From the NCBI RefSeq assembly GCF_024436395.1, contig NZ_JAFMZO010000004.1:558001-622000 (forward strand): a stretch of 64,000 nucleotides of DNA. The letters run 5' to 3'. The notes under the pieces were generated by a model. That model was not told the origin of the DNA, did not search any database, and saw nothing but the letters and a program-made list of their open reading frames with translations. Of this stretch, positions 33,451-41,837 are shown one piece after another (the stretch's first letter is position 1; every line of letters begins with the position of its first letter). The translations under genes and the position numbers were made by a program. The DNA is from Paradesertivirga mongoliensis. Lineage in GTDB: Bacteria; Bacteroidota; Bacteroidia; Sphingobacteriales; Sphingobacteriaceae.

Positions 33451-36400
33451 TTAGTTTTTAGATACCCACAGAATGAGATTTCCCCCCTGGGGCTTTTTAA
33501 AATGAATAATATCCTTACCGCTCTTATTCCTGTCCTCTTTTACGATTGCTCCTGTTCTTAAGTCGACCCAGGACAGGTTAAAAGTTCCTGAAGTTTGGCT
33601 AAAGTCAACCGGCAGGGAGTCGGCACCGGGATTATAAATAATTGCGTTTTCTTTATTGCCCAAGCCCATCACACCGTTTTTATCTTTCACAGGCTCCATG
33701 TCAGTTGCTTGTTGCAGCATACGTTTCGGAAGATCAGCGACAGCTGCTAAAGAACCTCCTGCAAGAAAAGAAGCAAGTGCGAATTCTTCGCTGTTATCTG
33801 CCGAATAGAGCACTGCCTTTTCAGGATATTTATCCCGGTATTCTCTAACCGCACGGTAAACCTGTTCGAACGAAGATTTCTTCGGCTTTAACAAACGTGC
33901 ATGTTGCCTTGGCGCCAAATTCTGCCCGCCTTTAGGTTCATAAGCGCTGCCATCTGCCTGATAGTGCCAATACTTGATGTCGATCATGTCGACTACCGAT
34001 GCTCTGTCTTTGTCTGCAAGAATCGCATCCTGAACATCCTTGGTTGTACTTAAGCTAACTAAGGCATTTTTCCCTTTCTCTCTTTCCCACTCTTTGATAA
34101 CATCCAGCCAGAACTGTACAAAGTGAAGCGGGCCGGTATATTCTGCACTGATCGATTGAATTACCCCGGAGTTAGCTGCGAAATTGTCGAGGCATTTTCT
34201 GATATAGGCTTTGTGCAACTCTCTTCTTGCGGGATGGCTGATGTCGTAAAACTGCTCGGCCATAAAAATTCTTTTATCGCCCGCATACGGCACAGGTTCA
34301 GGGAAACCGGTATTGTTAATGTTGTTAGCTGGTCGCCACGGAAAATCTGCATAATGAGCACCAGCTTCGATAATATTGTGCTGAAAGTAGTTCTCATGTA
34401 TCAACACCAAACCTTTTTGATCTGCCAGGTTTGCAAACTCTTTGAGTCGGTTCCAATACCAGTTATTGTATTTTGTAAGGTCGTATTTGCTTAGTCCATC
34501 CCAGGCTGTTCCTTGTCCGCTGCGGGCAAAAGGCTGCTCATAAAATGGGGGCCAAACCTCTCCGTCCATCCTTCTCACACGTTCGTGATCGTCCCGGCGG
34601 CGGTCGTACCACAAACCATAGTTATGTTCTAAAGCCACAATGTTGTTCAGCTTCATACTGTCGGACATCGTTTCAAGATCGTCGGTTAATCCTCTTCCGG
34701 TTTTTCCCGGCACGAAACGGGTAACATGAGGCGTTGCTCCGGCTAAGCCGTGAGGGCGTGAGCTTCCGCTCCACCAGCGTATATCGCGACGCTTGCCGGT
34801 AATTAAAGTGTTATCACGAACCAGCAAACCGTTTTGAACTTTAAATTCTCCGGCTTTTCCTGAGGTAGTAATTTTCCTAAGACCGATCTGATCGATAGTC
34901 TTTACCCCTTTGGTGCTTATAGTGATCGGATTTCTCGACGCTGCCTGGTCGATAAAATCCGACAAAATTGGAAGAGGTTTAGCCGCCTTGGCAGTTAGCG
35001 CCATAGCAACGTCTACAGACGGACTGCTGGAAGCTTCCGTATCCATGGTTAATAGCTGAATCCGTGATTGGACTTTATCGCCCAGACGATCTTGCAATTG
35101 GGCATAATATAGACTGCGAGGTCTGATATGTTCGTTAGACATTGCCCAATAACCATCGCCAAAAAACTGTGCCCAGGTACCGAAGGCCCAGTTCTGAGCG
35201 GTTGGAGGTGCGTAATTGTCTACGCGACTGGCAGAGCACTGCCAAAAAACACTATTTGCCGCAGTCCAGCCGGCACCCTGGCCAGCAAGCCAGCGATTGG
35301 AATAACTCAAAGCCTGCCCGTCTACATTAACAATGTCGAATAAAACCCCCGAAGCCCAGCTGTCGATCGTGCCGCTAAAACTGTATGGCAAACGCGATTC
35401 GCACTGAACAAACGCGTTAGGTCCGGGAGCGCGATATCCCACAGCAAAATCGTGATAACCACCTTCTGCATACAGTCGTTGAAAAAGAGTTTGCTGACCT
35501 TCGGTGATGAACGTATAACGCCGTTGTCCGCCAATTTCTGAAACAGGCTCCAGTGATTTACAATCCTCAACGGTTATCCGCTTTGCGCTTTCCTGAACAA
35601 ATACTGCAGAACCGGCAAAATGACGGAACTCCGTTTGCCTAACCCAGGCATCGACTACATTTTCGAACGAAATAGCCATCCAGCGATGATCTTCATCCTT
35701 CAGATTGGCGGGATTATAGGCGGATTTAAGTTGAAGATTTTCAATTCCGATATTGTTAATACGACCCGCCCAGGTGTATTTGGCAATAAATCCTCCGCCA
35801 AAAGCGGTATCAAGGGCATTTGTTAGAGGGGCATCAAAAGATATAGTGGAACCATTGATGGCGGTAACTCTTCTATCCCAAAAAATATCACGCTGACCGG
35901 GTTTCCATCCCAGATAGGTTTCTCCACCACCAAAATGGCCGGCTCCTAGCTTATCAATCCAGGTTTGAGTGGAAGGGCGGCGGATTTGGATGTAATCTCC
36001 GACTTTAAGGCCGTTTACATTTACAACCGAGACTTTCATCGCATTTACAGGAACATACGCCTCAGCAATCTTTTGTTCGGTCGAATTACGTTTATCGGCT
36101 TCTCCTGCGACCGAAATCAAAGTCTCCCGGCTTAAGCCTGTTCCTAAAATTGTTGTACCATTTTCTCCAGCGCCGCTTCCACGAAGAACAACACCCGAAG
36201 CGTTGATTTTAAGTGATCCTCCAACGGAAAACAAACCTTTATCCAGTAAAACTGCTCCACGGAAGCCATTTTTATCTACAGGCAGAGATGAAACATAGTC
36301 AATCGCTGATTGAATTCTTAAGGTAGCATCACCCTGTTTAAAAGGAACGAAAACTTTTACATGAACAGTCGGAATGGCTTCTTCGCCTGCCTTGTATCCT

Positions 36401-36579
36401 GCAAAAGAGAAGTCGGGAATCCTGTCACCTTTTTCGTTCGGATGATAAACTAGTTTACCTTCCTTAAAAGCAACCGGTTCTGGTGCTGGTTTCGGCTTTT
36501 GAGCCAATACAAGCGTGTTACAGGCCAAAACACCTGTAAAAAAACTAAACTTAAGAAGGCTGGTGACTTTGAAAATCAT
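33451..36579 (-). CDS. Giant secreted protein: parallel beta-helix plus DUF6298-like domain
   Basis: 1042 residues with a signal peptide (cleavage near 'TLVLAQK'). Residues about 60-560 are a pectate-lyase-like right-handed beta-helix ('ASGVVLRGSGAGENGTTILG', 'FRHFAGSAVFVQESAKRITV', 'DCKSLEPVSEIGGQRRYTF'). Residues about 600-1042 look like a glycosidase barrel of the DUF6298 kind, with 'VALEHNYGLWYDRRRDDHER', 'LIHENYFQHNIIEAGAHYAD', 'VIQSISAEYTGPLHFVQFWL' and 'VDMIDIKYWHYQADG' at strand ends. Acidic residues at those ends suggest a hydrolase. Two catalytic folds in one chain imply action on neighbouring bonds of pectin. Function not established. It sits between a PL1 lyase and the GH140-like gene. 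Confidence 0.75.
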   Translation of the reverse strand: MIFKVTSLLKFSFFTGVLACNTLVLAQKPKPAPEPVAFKEGKLVYHPNEKGDRIPDFSFAGYKAGEEAIPTVHVKVFVPFKQGDATLRIQSAIDYVSSLPVDKNGFRGAVLLDKGLFSVGGSLKINASGVVLRGSGAGENGTTILGTGLSRETLISVAGEADKRNSTEQKIAEAYVPVNAMKVSVVNVNGLKVGDYIQIRRPSTQTWIDKLGAGHFGGGETYLGWKPGQRDIFWDRRVTAINGSTISFDAPLTNALDTAFGGGFIAKYTWAGRINNIGIENLQLKSAYNPANLKDEDHRWMAISFENVVDAWVRQTEFRHFAGSAVFVQESAKRITVEDCKSLEPVSEIGGQRRYTFITEGQQTLFQRLYAEGGYHDFAVGYRAPGPNAFVQCESRLPYSFSGTIDSWASGVLFDIVNVDGQALSYSNRWLAGQGAGWTAANSVFWQCSASRVDNYAPPTAQNWAFGTWAQFFGDGYWAMSNEHIRPRSLYYAQLQDRLGDKVQSRIQLLTMDTEASSSPSVDVAMALTAKAAKPLPILSDFIDQAASRNPITISTKGVKTIDQIGLRKITTSGKAGEFKVQNGLLVRDNTLITGKRRDIRWWSGSSRPHGLAGATPHVTRFVPGKTGRGLTDDLETMSDSMKLNNIVALEHNYGLWYDRRRDDHERVRRMDGEVWPPFYEQPFARSGQGTAWDGLSKYDLTKYNNWYWNRLKEFANLADQKGLVLIHENYFQHNIIEAGAHYADFPWRPANNINNTGFPEPVPYAGDKRIFMAEQFYDISHPARRELHKAYIRKCLDNFAANSGVIQSISAEYTGPLHFVQFWLDVIKEWEREKGKNALVSLSTTKDVQDAILADKDRASVVDMIDIKYWHYQADGSAYEPKGGQNLAPRQHARLLKPKKSSFEQVYRAVREYRDKYPEKAVLYSADNSEEFALASFLAGGSLAAVADLPKRMLQQATDMEPVKDKNGVMGLGNKENAIIYNPGADSLPVDFSQTSGTFNLSWVDLRTGAIVKEDRNKSGKDIIHFKKPQGGNLILWVSKN

Positions 36580-36592
36580 CTACGCTGTGTTA

Positions 36593-38230
36593 TTATAGTG
36601 GTTTAACTGTGTTCAATTGAACTAAACCATTCAAATATTCTTCGATATTGCTGTATCCGTCTTTATCTCCGTCCATGCTGGCATCAGCGGCGTTTTTAGG
36701 ATTCAATTTGTTTTTTACTTCCCAGGCATCAGGCATCCCATCATTATCCGAATCCTTGTAAGGAGTTCCTTTATACTCGGGGTATCCGCCAACCTGGCTG
36801 ATATCTGTAATTATACCTGATTTGTAAGAGTCTGACGGCAGACGACGTTTGATAAACTCTTTGCCTACATCGGTTTTACCGCCTTCTTTGTAATATATTT
36901 TCCCTGTTTTCACAGTTTCGATGATCCTGGAATCAACCGGATCTCTTTTGGGTAAACTCGCTCCTACATTTTTCAGAACGTAATTATAGGCATCCTGAGC
37001 AGGTATGATGGAGACCTTTGCCATTGGCATAGGCTGGTTAACCCGGATACTATCGGTGTATCTGCCTGCATCGGGCATATCTTCGATCTGAACACCGCCG
37101 TCCCAGTTGTTTTTTGTGACCCGCTCGTTTCCTTCAATGATATTACCACTAACGTATACTTTACCGTAAAGCGTCTTTTTATCCTGAGAGCGACCAGATT
37201 CAGGTTTTAGAATACGATGCCCAATTGGCTTGTCACGCGGTGTCATCGGACCTGGTTTGTAATAGTTATTGATAAAATTGTATAAAGAATTATTGTCGCC
37301 GCCATCAGCTGAGCGGTTCCACCAGTTAAACACCACGTTGTTTACAAATCCAAAATCGCCATACATACCGATGGATGGATTCCTGCTGATATTATTTGCC
37401 CATAAATTACGCATAAAGGTGCTGTTCAGGCCACCAAGTGTGCTTCCGAAGGAATGATTATAGGTGTCTAATGCTTCAGAAAAGATAGAATTCTGGATGG
37501 TGATGTTCACTGTCGGAAGCTTTTGCTGTTTTCCATCGCCTGCATCATATACGTGGCGATACATCGACATATTTTCGTCTAATCCCCAGCTTGCTGAAAC
37601 ATGGTCGATGATGATATTTCCCACCGGATTACCTCCAATGGCATCATCTCTCCTCAACACGTTCGTTTCGCCACGGCGGAATCTGATATAACGGATCACC
37701 ACATCGTGTGTATTTATCCAAACCGATTCCCCTGCAATGCAAATTCCATCACCAGGCGCAGATTGTCCGGCTATAGTGATATACGGTGCCCGTATGATTA
37801 CAGGAGAATTTAAACGAATAATTCCGGCTACGTTAAAAACTACAATCCTCGCACCTCCCTGTTCACAGGCTTCGCGAAAACTACCTTTTCCGCTATCGTT
37901 AAGATTGGTTACAACGTATACTTTACCGCCCCGGCCACCGAAGGAGTATGCGCCTCCGCCCTCAGCGCCAGGAAAGGCAGCCACGGGAGATTGCGGAAGA
38001 TCCGAAGGCTTTGCAGCCCATGGAATAAATGGTTTACCGGCTTTAGCTTCTTTTTCAACTTGAGGCAATGCATTTGCCCATGCTATGTCCGACAGTTTTT
38101 TAACTTCATTTAAGGCAGAATCGCCTTGCTTTTCCAAAGCTGGAGGGATGGTAGGATACTGGGCGAAGACCGCCTGACTAGATGCTACAATAAGAAGGCT
38201 AAGCAGCCCTTTAAATATTTTGTTCGTCAT
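36593..38230 (-). CDS. PL1-family pectate lyase with C-terminal calcium-binding repeat
   Basis: 545 residues with a signal peptide (cleavage near 'SQAVFAQ'). The beta-helix opens 'FPGAEGGGAYSFGGRGGKVY', then 'TIAGQSAPGDGICIAGESVW' and the family hallmark 'DHVSASWGLDENMSMYRH'. The C-terminus has 'DSDNDGMPDAWEVKNKLNP' and 'DGDKDGYSNIEEYLNG', thrombospondin-type-3/EF-hand-like calcium loops. It cleaves polygalacturonate by beta-elimination. It is the first gene of the 17-gene unit and has an operator and perfect -7 box upstream (38345-38408). It is a close paralogue of the gene at 38483, from which it is separated by a terminator. Confidence 0.92.
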   Translation of the reverse strand: MTNKIFKGLLSLLIVASSQAVFAQYPTIPPALEKQGDSALNEVKKLSDIAWANALPQVEKEAKAGKPFIPWAAKPSDLPQSPVAAFPGAEGGGAYSFGGRGGKVYVVTNLNDSGKGSFREACEQGGARIVVFNVAGIIRLNSPVIIRAPYITIAGQSAPGDGICIAGESVWINTHDVVIRYIRFRRGETNVLRRDDAIGGNPVGNIIIDHVSASWGLDENMSMYRHVYDAGDGKQQKLPTVNITIQNSIFSEALDTYNHSFGSTLGGLNSTFMRNLWANNISRNPSIGMYGDFGFVNNVVFNWWNRSADGGDNNSLYNFINNYYKPGPMTPRDKPIGHRILKPESGRSQDKKTLYGKVYVSGNIIEGNERVTKNNWDGGVQIEDMPDAGRYTDSIRVNQPMPMAKVSIIPAQDAYNYVLKNVGASLPKRDPVDSRIIETVKTGKIYYKEGGKTDVGKEFIKRRLPSDSYKSGIITDISQVGGYPEYKGTPYKDSDNDGMPDAWEVKNKLNPKNAADASMDGDKDGYSNIEEYLNGLVQLNTVKPL

Positions 38231-38344
38231 GAATCGAGTTTAAAAATTCGAAATAGCTTGTGTTAAACCGAATAGTTTAAAGCTTATTACCTAAGCAAGC
38301 TTTCTCTAAAGGTTATTTAATGATTAGAACATATAAACTATATA

Positions 38345-38408
38345 CAAAAATAAGGTTAAAAGCCCCGATATACTGTATTATTTTCTCATGCTATTATAGC
38401 ATTTTACC
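38345..38408 (-). promoter_or_regulatory. Shared operator (site B) plus -7 box for the 17-gene operon
   Basis: Plus-strand 38379-38408 reads TATTTTCTCATGCTATTATA then GCATTTTACC, matching the common 30-bp element with half-sites ATTTTCTC and ATTTTACC 21 bp apart. On the minus strand TATTTTTG lies 26 bp further on (38352-38345), a perfect TAnnTTTG box. Leader to the PL1 start is about 107 nt. It comes directly after the terminator of the previous operon. Confidence 0.75.
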
Positions 38409-38430
38409 ATACACAAAAGCTCTTGAAATC

Positions 38431-38460
38431 AAAAAAAATGGGGAGTAACCAGCTCCCCAT
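38431..38460 (-). terminator. Intrinsic terminator of the DUF3826/PL1 operon
   Basis: On the minus strand ATGGGGAGC-TGGTTA-CTCCCCAT followed by TTTTTTTT forms an 8-9 bp stem with a U-tract, 22 bp after the stop of the PL1 gene at 38483. It separates the two paralogous PL1 genes into different transcripts. Confidence 0.88.
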
Positions 38461-38482
38461 AAACCAACTAACCAATGAAGTC

Positions 38483-40135
38483 TTAAGGTTTCACAGTAGC
38501 AACTGCAACCACGCTATTTAAATATTCTTCGATATTTGTATAGCCATCATTATTTTTATCCAGGCTTGCGTCTGAAGCATCTTTAGGGTTTAATCCGTTT
38601 TGAGATTCCCAGTTATCAGGCATACCATCATTATCAGAATCTTTATAAGGTTTTCCTTTATATTCAGGATATCCGCCTACCTGACTGATATCGGTGATAA
38701 TACCACCTTTATAAGAGTCGATAGGCAATCTGCGATGTTCGAATTGAGTTGCAGGAAGCTTTACGTTTTTAGGTGTAACGATCTTTCCGGTTCTCACCTG
38801 CTCAATAACCCTGGTATCTACCGGATCACGCTTAGGCAAGGAAGCCCCCGCGTTGTTTAAAACGAAGTTATAAGCCTGCATCGTGGGAAGTATAGCAACC
38901 GGAGGCATTGGGAAAGGCTTATCCACTTTCATAGCAGCGAAATATGGCTTGGCTGCACTGTGGCTCATCAATTCTCCATCTTTACCTTCTACCTGGATGC
39001 CACCGTTCCAGTTATCAGCTGTGACGTCTGCATTTCCTTCAACGATATTTCCTTGTACATGCGCTCTGCCGAAAACGACATACGGCAATTTGCTTCTTCC
39101 TGATTCTGGCTTAAGAATACGGTAGCGAAGCGGCGTATTTGGCGTAAGAGGTCCTGGTTTGTAATAATTGTTTATGATATTAAAAGTGGCTTTATAGTCG
39201 CCGCCATCTGTAGATCTGTGTACCCAGTTAAATACAACGTTATTGGCAAAATTGAATAAACCATTCCAGCCGATGGAAGGGTTTCTTCCTGCGTTGTTGG
39301 CCCAAAGATTACGCATGAAAGTAGCATTTTCGCCACCTAATGTGCTTCCAAAAGCGTGATTCCAGGTATCCAATGCTTCAGAGAAAATAGAGTTTTGGAT
39401 GGTAAGGTTCACCGTACCCAGTTTTTCTTCTGCCTTGCCGGTGCTGTCATTATACATATGGCGGTACATCGACATGTTTTCGTCTAATCCCCAGCTGGCA
39501 GAAACGTGGTCGATCATGATGTTTCCTATCGGATTTCCACCTATCGCATCATCGCGGCGACCCACATTGGTCTCTCCCCTTCTGAAACGCATGTAACGGA
39601 TCACCACATCATGCGTATTGATCCATATTGATTCACCGGCTACACAAACACCATCACCGGGTGCTGTTTGTCCTGCTATTGTGATATATGGTGCGCGAAT
39701 GATCAGCGGACTTTTCAAACGGATGATACCGGCTACGTTGAAAACAATAGTACGTGCACCACCCTGTTCGGCGGCCTCACGTAATGTACCCGGACCGCTA
39801 TCGGCCAAACTGGTTACCACGTAAACTTTACCACCACGACCACCAAAGGAAAAGGCACCGCCCCCCTCTGCACCAGGGAACGCCGGGATTGAAGCCTGAG
39901 GTAAATCTGACGGACGTCCGGCCCATGGAATATATGGTTTTCCTTGTCTGGCTTCGGCTTCAATGATCGGAAGAGCTTTTTGCCAGGCAATATCTGATTG
40001 TTTACGAGCTTGATCCATCATAGCAGCCGATGCACGGCCGACTGCCTCCGGAACCTTTGGATACTGCGCAAAACTTGTGAGTCCTATTCCGCATAGGCCC
40101 GCAAGTAGAAAAGAACGTTTTAAAACTTTATTCAT
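38483..40135 (-). CDS. PL1-family pectate lyase, paralogue of the 36593 gene
   Basis: 550 residues with a signal peptide ('LTSFAQ'). It shares the motifs 'FPGAEGGGAFSFGGRGGKVY', 'TIAGQTAPGDGVCVAGESIW' and 'DHVSASWGLDENMSMYRH', and the C-terminal calcium loops 'DSDNDGMPDNWESQNGLNP' and 'DKNNDGYTNIEEYLNS'. The middle third (about residues 310-430) diverges from the other copy, which is where substrate contacts would be expected. It follows the tandem DUF3826-like gene by 32 bp. Acts in the periplasm or outside on homogalacturonan or rhamnogalacturonan-linked pectin by beta-elimination. Confidence 0.92.
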   Translation of the reverse strand: MNKVLKRSFLLAGLCGIGLTSFAQYPKVPEAVGRASAAMMDQARKQSDIAWQKALPIIEAEARQGKPYIPWAGRPSDLPQASIPAFPGAEGGGAFSFGGRGGKVYVVTSLADSGPGTLREAAEQGGARTIVFNVAGIIRLKSPLIIRAPYITIAGQTAPGDGVCVAGESIWINTHDVVIRYMRFRRGETNVGRRDDAIGGNPIGNIMIDHVSASWGLDENMSMYRHMYNDSTGKAEEKLGTVNLTIQNSIFSEALDTWNHAFGSTLGGENATFMRNLWANNAGRNPSIGWNGLFNFANNVVFNWVHRSTDGGDYKATFNIINNYYKPGPLTPNTPLRYRILKPESGRSKLPYVVFGRAHVQGNIVEGNADVTADNWNGGIQVEGKDGELMSHSAAKPYFAAMKVDKPFPMPPVAILPTMQAYNFVLNNAGASLPKRDPVDTRVIEQVRTGKIVTPKNVKLPATQFEHRRLPIDSYKGGIITDISQVGGYPEYKGKPYKDSDNDGMPDNWESQNGLNPKDASDASLDKNNDGYTNIEEYLNSVVAVATVKP

Positions 40136-40167
40136 GCTTTATATTATTTGGATGTGTATATTTCTAA

Positions 40168-41394
40168 CTACTTTATCTTTTCGGTCTGAAGTTTTGCTTC
40201 CAGTTCTTCTGTGGCTTTGCGCAGATTGTAACCCGCTTTGGCCAGATAATTATTCGCCCTTCCTCTGAATTTGATAAACCATTTAAGGCGGTCACCTTCG
40301 TCCAAAACATTCATGGCGTTATCCCGGGCCTCTGATAAATAATCGTAGACCTGTTTCTTTTGCTCTGTACTGAGGTTTGGCAACAAGGCCTGGAAATGAG
40401 TATACTCTTGCTGTAACCGATGGTCGGTCATTTCATTCTGGGCAAGTTCAACCCTGTTCGAATCCACTAAAGTCGAAAGCTTCTTAAGGAATAACTTGCG
40501 TTGGTCGTGAAGCTGTGTTTGATAGCTGGCCCAAATATCAGAAGCTGCCTTATCGGTTTCTTCTTTACTCTTTGGCTGCTGACTGGCTGCCTTCATTTTG
40601 GCATCCCGCTCCGCTATCATTTCCTGTATCTTTTGGTATTGATGAGCGACTAGATTTCTGACGGCCTCGCTTTGCGATTTGTCTTTAATATCAAGAGCTT
40701 TTGTTACTTTATTTGATTGAACAATCTCGATAGCTGTTGAGCTTTTATCTCTTCTTTTAGCCCAGTCGGCACTCTCCTTCTTCATGTCGAATCCTTCCGC
40801 AGCCAGATAGTTGGTAATCTTACCTTTATACTTTCCGAACCAGGCATGCTTTTCTTTTGAAGAACTACCATCCATAGCAAGCTCACGGGCTTCAACCAGA
40901 AGACCTTTTATTTTATCCTGCTGGGTTTGTGTAAGGTAGGGCGTTTGCAGCAGGTAATTGGCAAACGTAAGAGGGACAACGTTGTACGTCATGCCATCTT
41001 TAACTTTTTCGATCTGGGCCTGAGATAAATGGCGGCCTAGTTTAGACAGATATTGAGTGTGTAATTTTTTAAGTTCCAGCTCGGCCGAACTTTTAATTGC
41101 TGCGGTCCTAGCAGGATTGGTATTGCCAATAGCTTTTAATTGCTCATCTCGCTTTTTCTGGATAGTATTCAGGGCGAAATATTGATCTGCGATTAGCTCT
41201 CTTACCTTGGTTGATTTCGATTTTCCGGTGACATCGAGGCTTTGAACGATTTTATCTGCGCGCTCTTCTAGTACCTTCTTATAGGCGATTTTTTCTTCCT
41301 TAGCAGTTTTGGCGGTCTGAGCTACCAGCGGTGCAGACGCGCTAAGCAAAAAAAGAAGGACACCGAAGTTTATAAATTTAAAATATTTCATCAT
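40168..41394 (-). CDS. Secreted protein with two tandem DUF3826-like domains
   Basis: 408 residues with a signal peptide ('SAPLVAQT'). Copy 1 (about 30-205) and copy 2 (about 215-408) repeat the same plan: helix-rich start, 'LSKLGRHLSQAQIEKVKDGM' or 'LKKLSTLVDSNRVELAQNEM', a hydrophobic strip, then 'WFGKYKGKITNYLAAEGFDM' or 'WFIKFRGRANNYLAKAGYNL'. Copy 1 matches the single-domain protein at 54859 closely. DUF3826 proteins are exported and confined to polysaccharide loci; the function is unknown. It lies between the small lipoprotein ORF and a PL1 lyase, under operator site C. Confidence 0.85.
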   Translation of the reverse strand: MMKYFKFINFGVLLFLLSASAPLVAQTAKTAKEEKIAYKKVLEERADKIVQSLDVTGKSKSTKVRELIADQYFALNTIQKKRDEQLKAIGNTNPARTAAIKSSAELELKKLHTQYLSKLGRHLSQAQIEKVKDGMTYNVVPLTFANYLLQTPYLTQTQQDKIKGLLVEARELAMDGSSSKEKHAWFGKYKGKITNYLAAEGFDMKKESADWAKRRDKSSTAIEIVQSNKVTKALDIKDKSQSEAVRNLVAHQYQKIQEMIAERDAKMKAASQQPKSKEETDKAASDIWASYQTQLHDQRKLFLKKLSTLVDSNRVELAQNEMTDHRLQQEYTHFQALLPNLSTEQKKQVYDYLSEARDNAMNVLDEGDRLKWFIKFRGRANNYLAKAGYNLRKATEELEAKLQTEKIK

Positions 41395-41403
41395 GGCTAT
41401 TAT

Positions 41404-41649
41404 TTAAGCAGATTCAAAGTATCGTAATTGTTTTTCGGATCTTTCCAGTCTGCTTTTAAGAGGATCTATACTGTAAACGCACTTTTCAGTTTTTGTGTAT
41501 CCATTGCTATTCAGGTAGGACACCGTATTGGCCGGATTTACGCCGTACGATTTCGAACAAGATTGAAAAACGGACACTTGATAAGAAGCTATAAGAACTA
41601 TAAATACTTTAGCTGCAAAATGAAAATGTCTCGGTGTGTGACGTGGCAT
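41404..41649 (-). CDS. Small putative lipoprotein
   Basis: 81 residues, unrecognised. The N-terminal hydrophobic stretch ends 'SVFQSCSKSYG', a plausible lipobox with C31; the rest ('NTVSYLNSNGYTKTEKCVYS') is polar and ends in a charged helix. It starts about 32 nt from a -7-like box of operator site C and ends 9 bp before the DUF3826-like gene, which supports it being the first gene of that operon. Against it are the small size and lack of a known family; without it the DUF3826 gene would have a leader near 290 nt. Confidence 0.5.
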   Translation of the reverse strand: MPRHTPRHFHFAAKVFIVLIASYQVSVFQSCSKSYGVNPANTVSYLNSNGYTKTEKCVYSIDPLKSRLERSEKQLRYFESA

Positions 41650-41687
41650 TGAGTTAAGTTTAACCGGCTACAACGTTATAGTAATAT

Positions 41688-41752
41688 CAAATATCAGCCG
41701 AAAAGGACTTTATTTTCTGTAGAATTTTCTCATGGTGCTGTAGGATATTAGC
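41688..41752 (-). promoter_or_regulatory. Shared operator (site C) plus -7-like box for the DUF3826/PL1 operon
   Basis: Plus-strand 41723-41752 reads AATTTTCTCATGGTGCTGTA then GGATATTAGC, with half-sites ATTTTCTC and ATATTAGC 21 bp apart. The minus-strand box is GATATTTG (41695-41688), 27 bp beyond the operator, identical to the box of site G. It follows directly on the terminator of the SusC/SusD operon when read along the chromosome. Confidence 0.72.
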
Positions 41753-41790
41753 TTCATCAAGAATGTTACAGAACACAATTTGGAAGGTCA

Positions 41791-41824
41791 AAAAAGAAAA
41801 GGGAGCATGCGCCCCCTTTTTTTA
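41791..41824 (-). terminator. Intrinsic terminator after SusD
   Basis: Minus strand AAAAAAAGGGGGC-GCAT-GCTCCCTTTTCTTTTT: a GC-rich stem with a U-rich tail, 14 bp after the stop of the SusD gene at 41838. Confidence 0.85.
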
Positions 41825-41837
41825 ACTTAAAAAGCAA

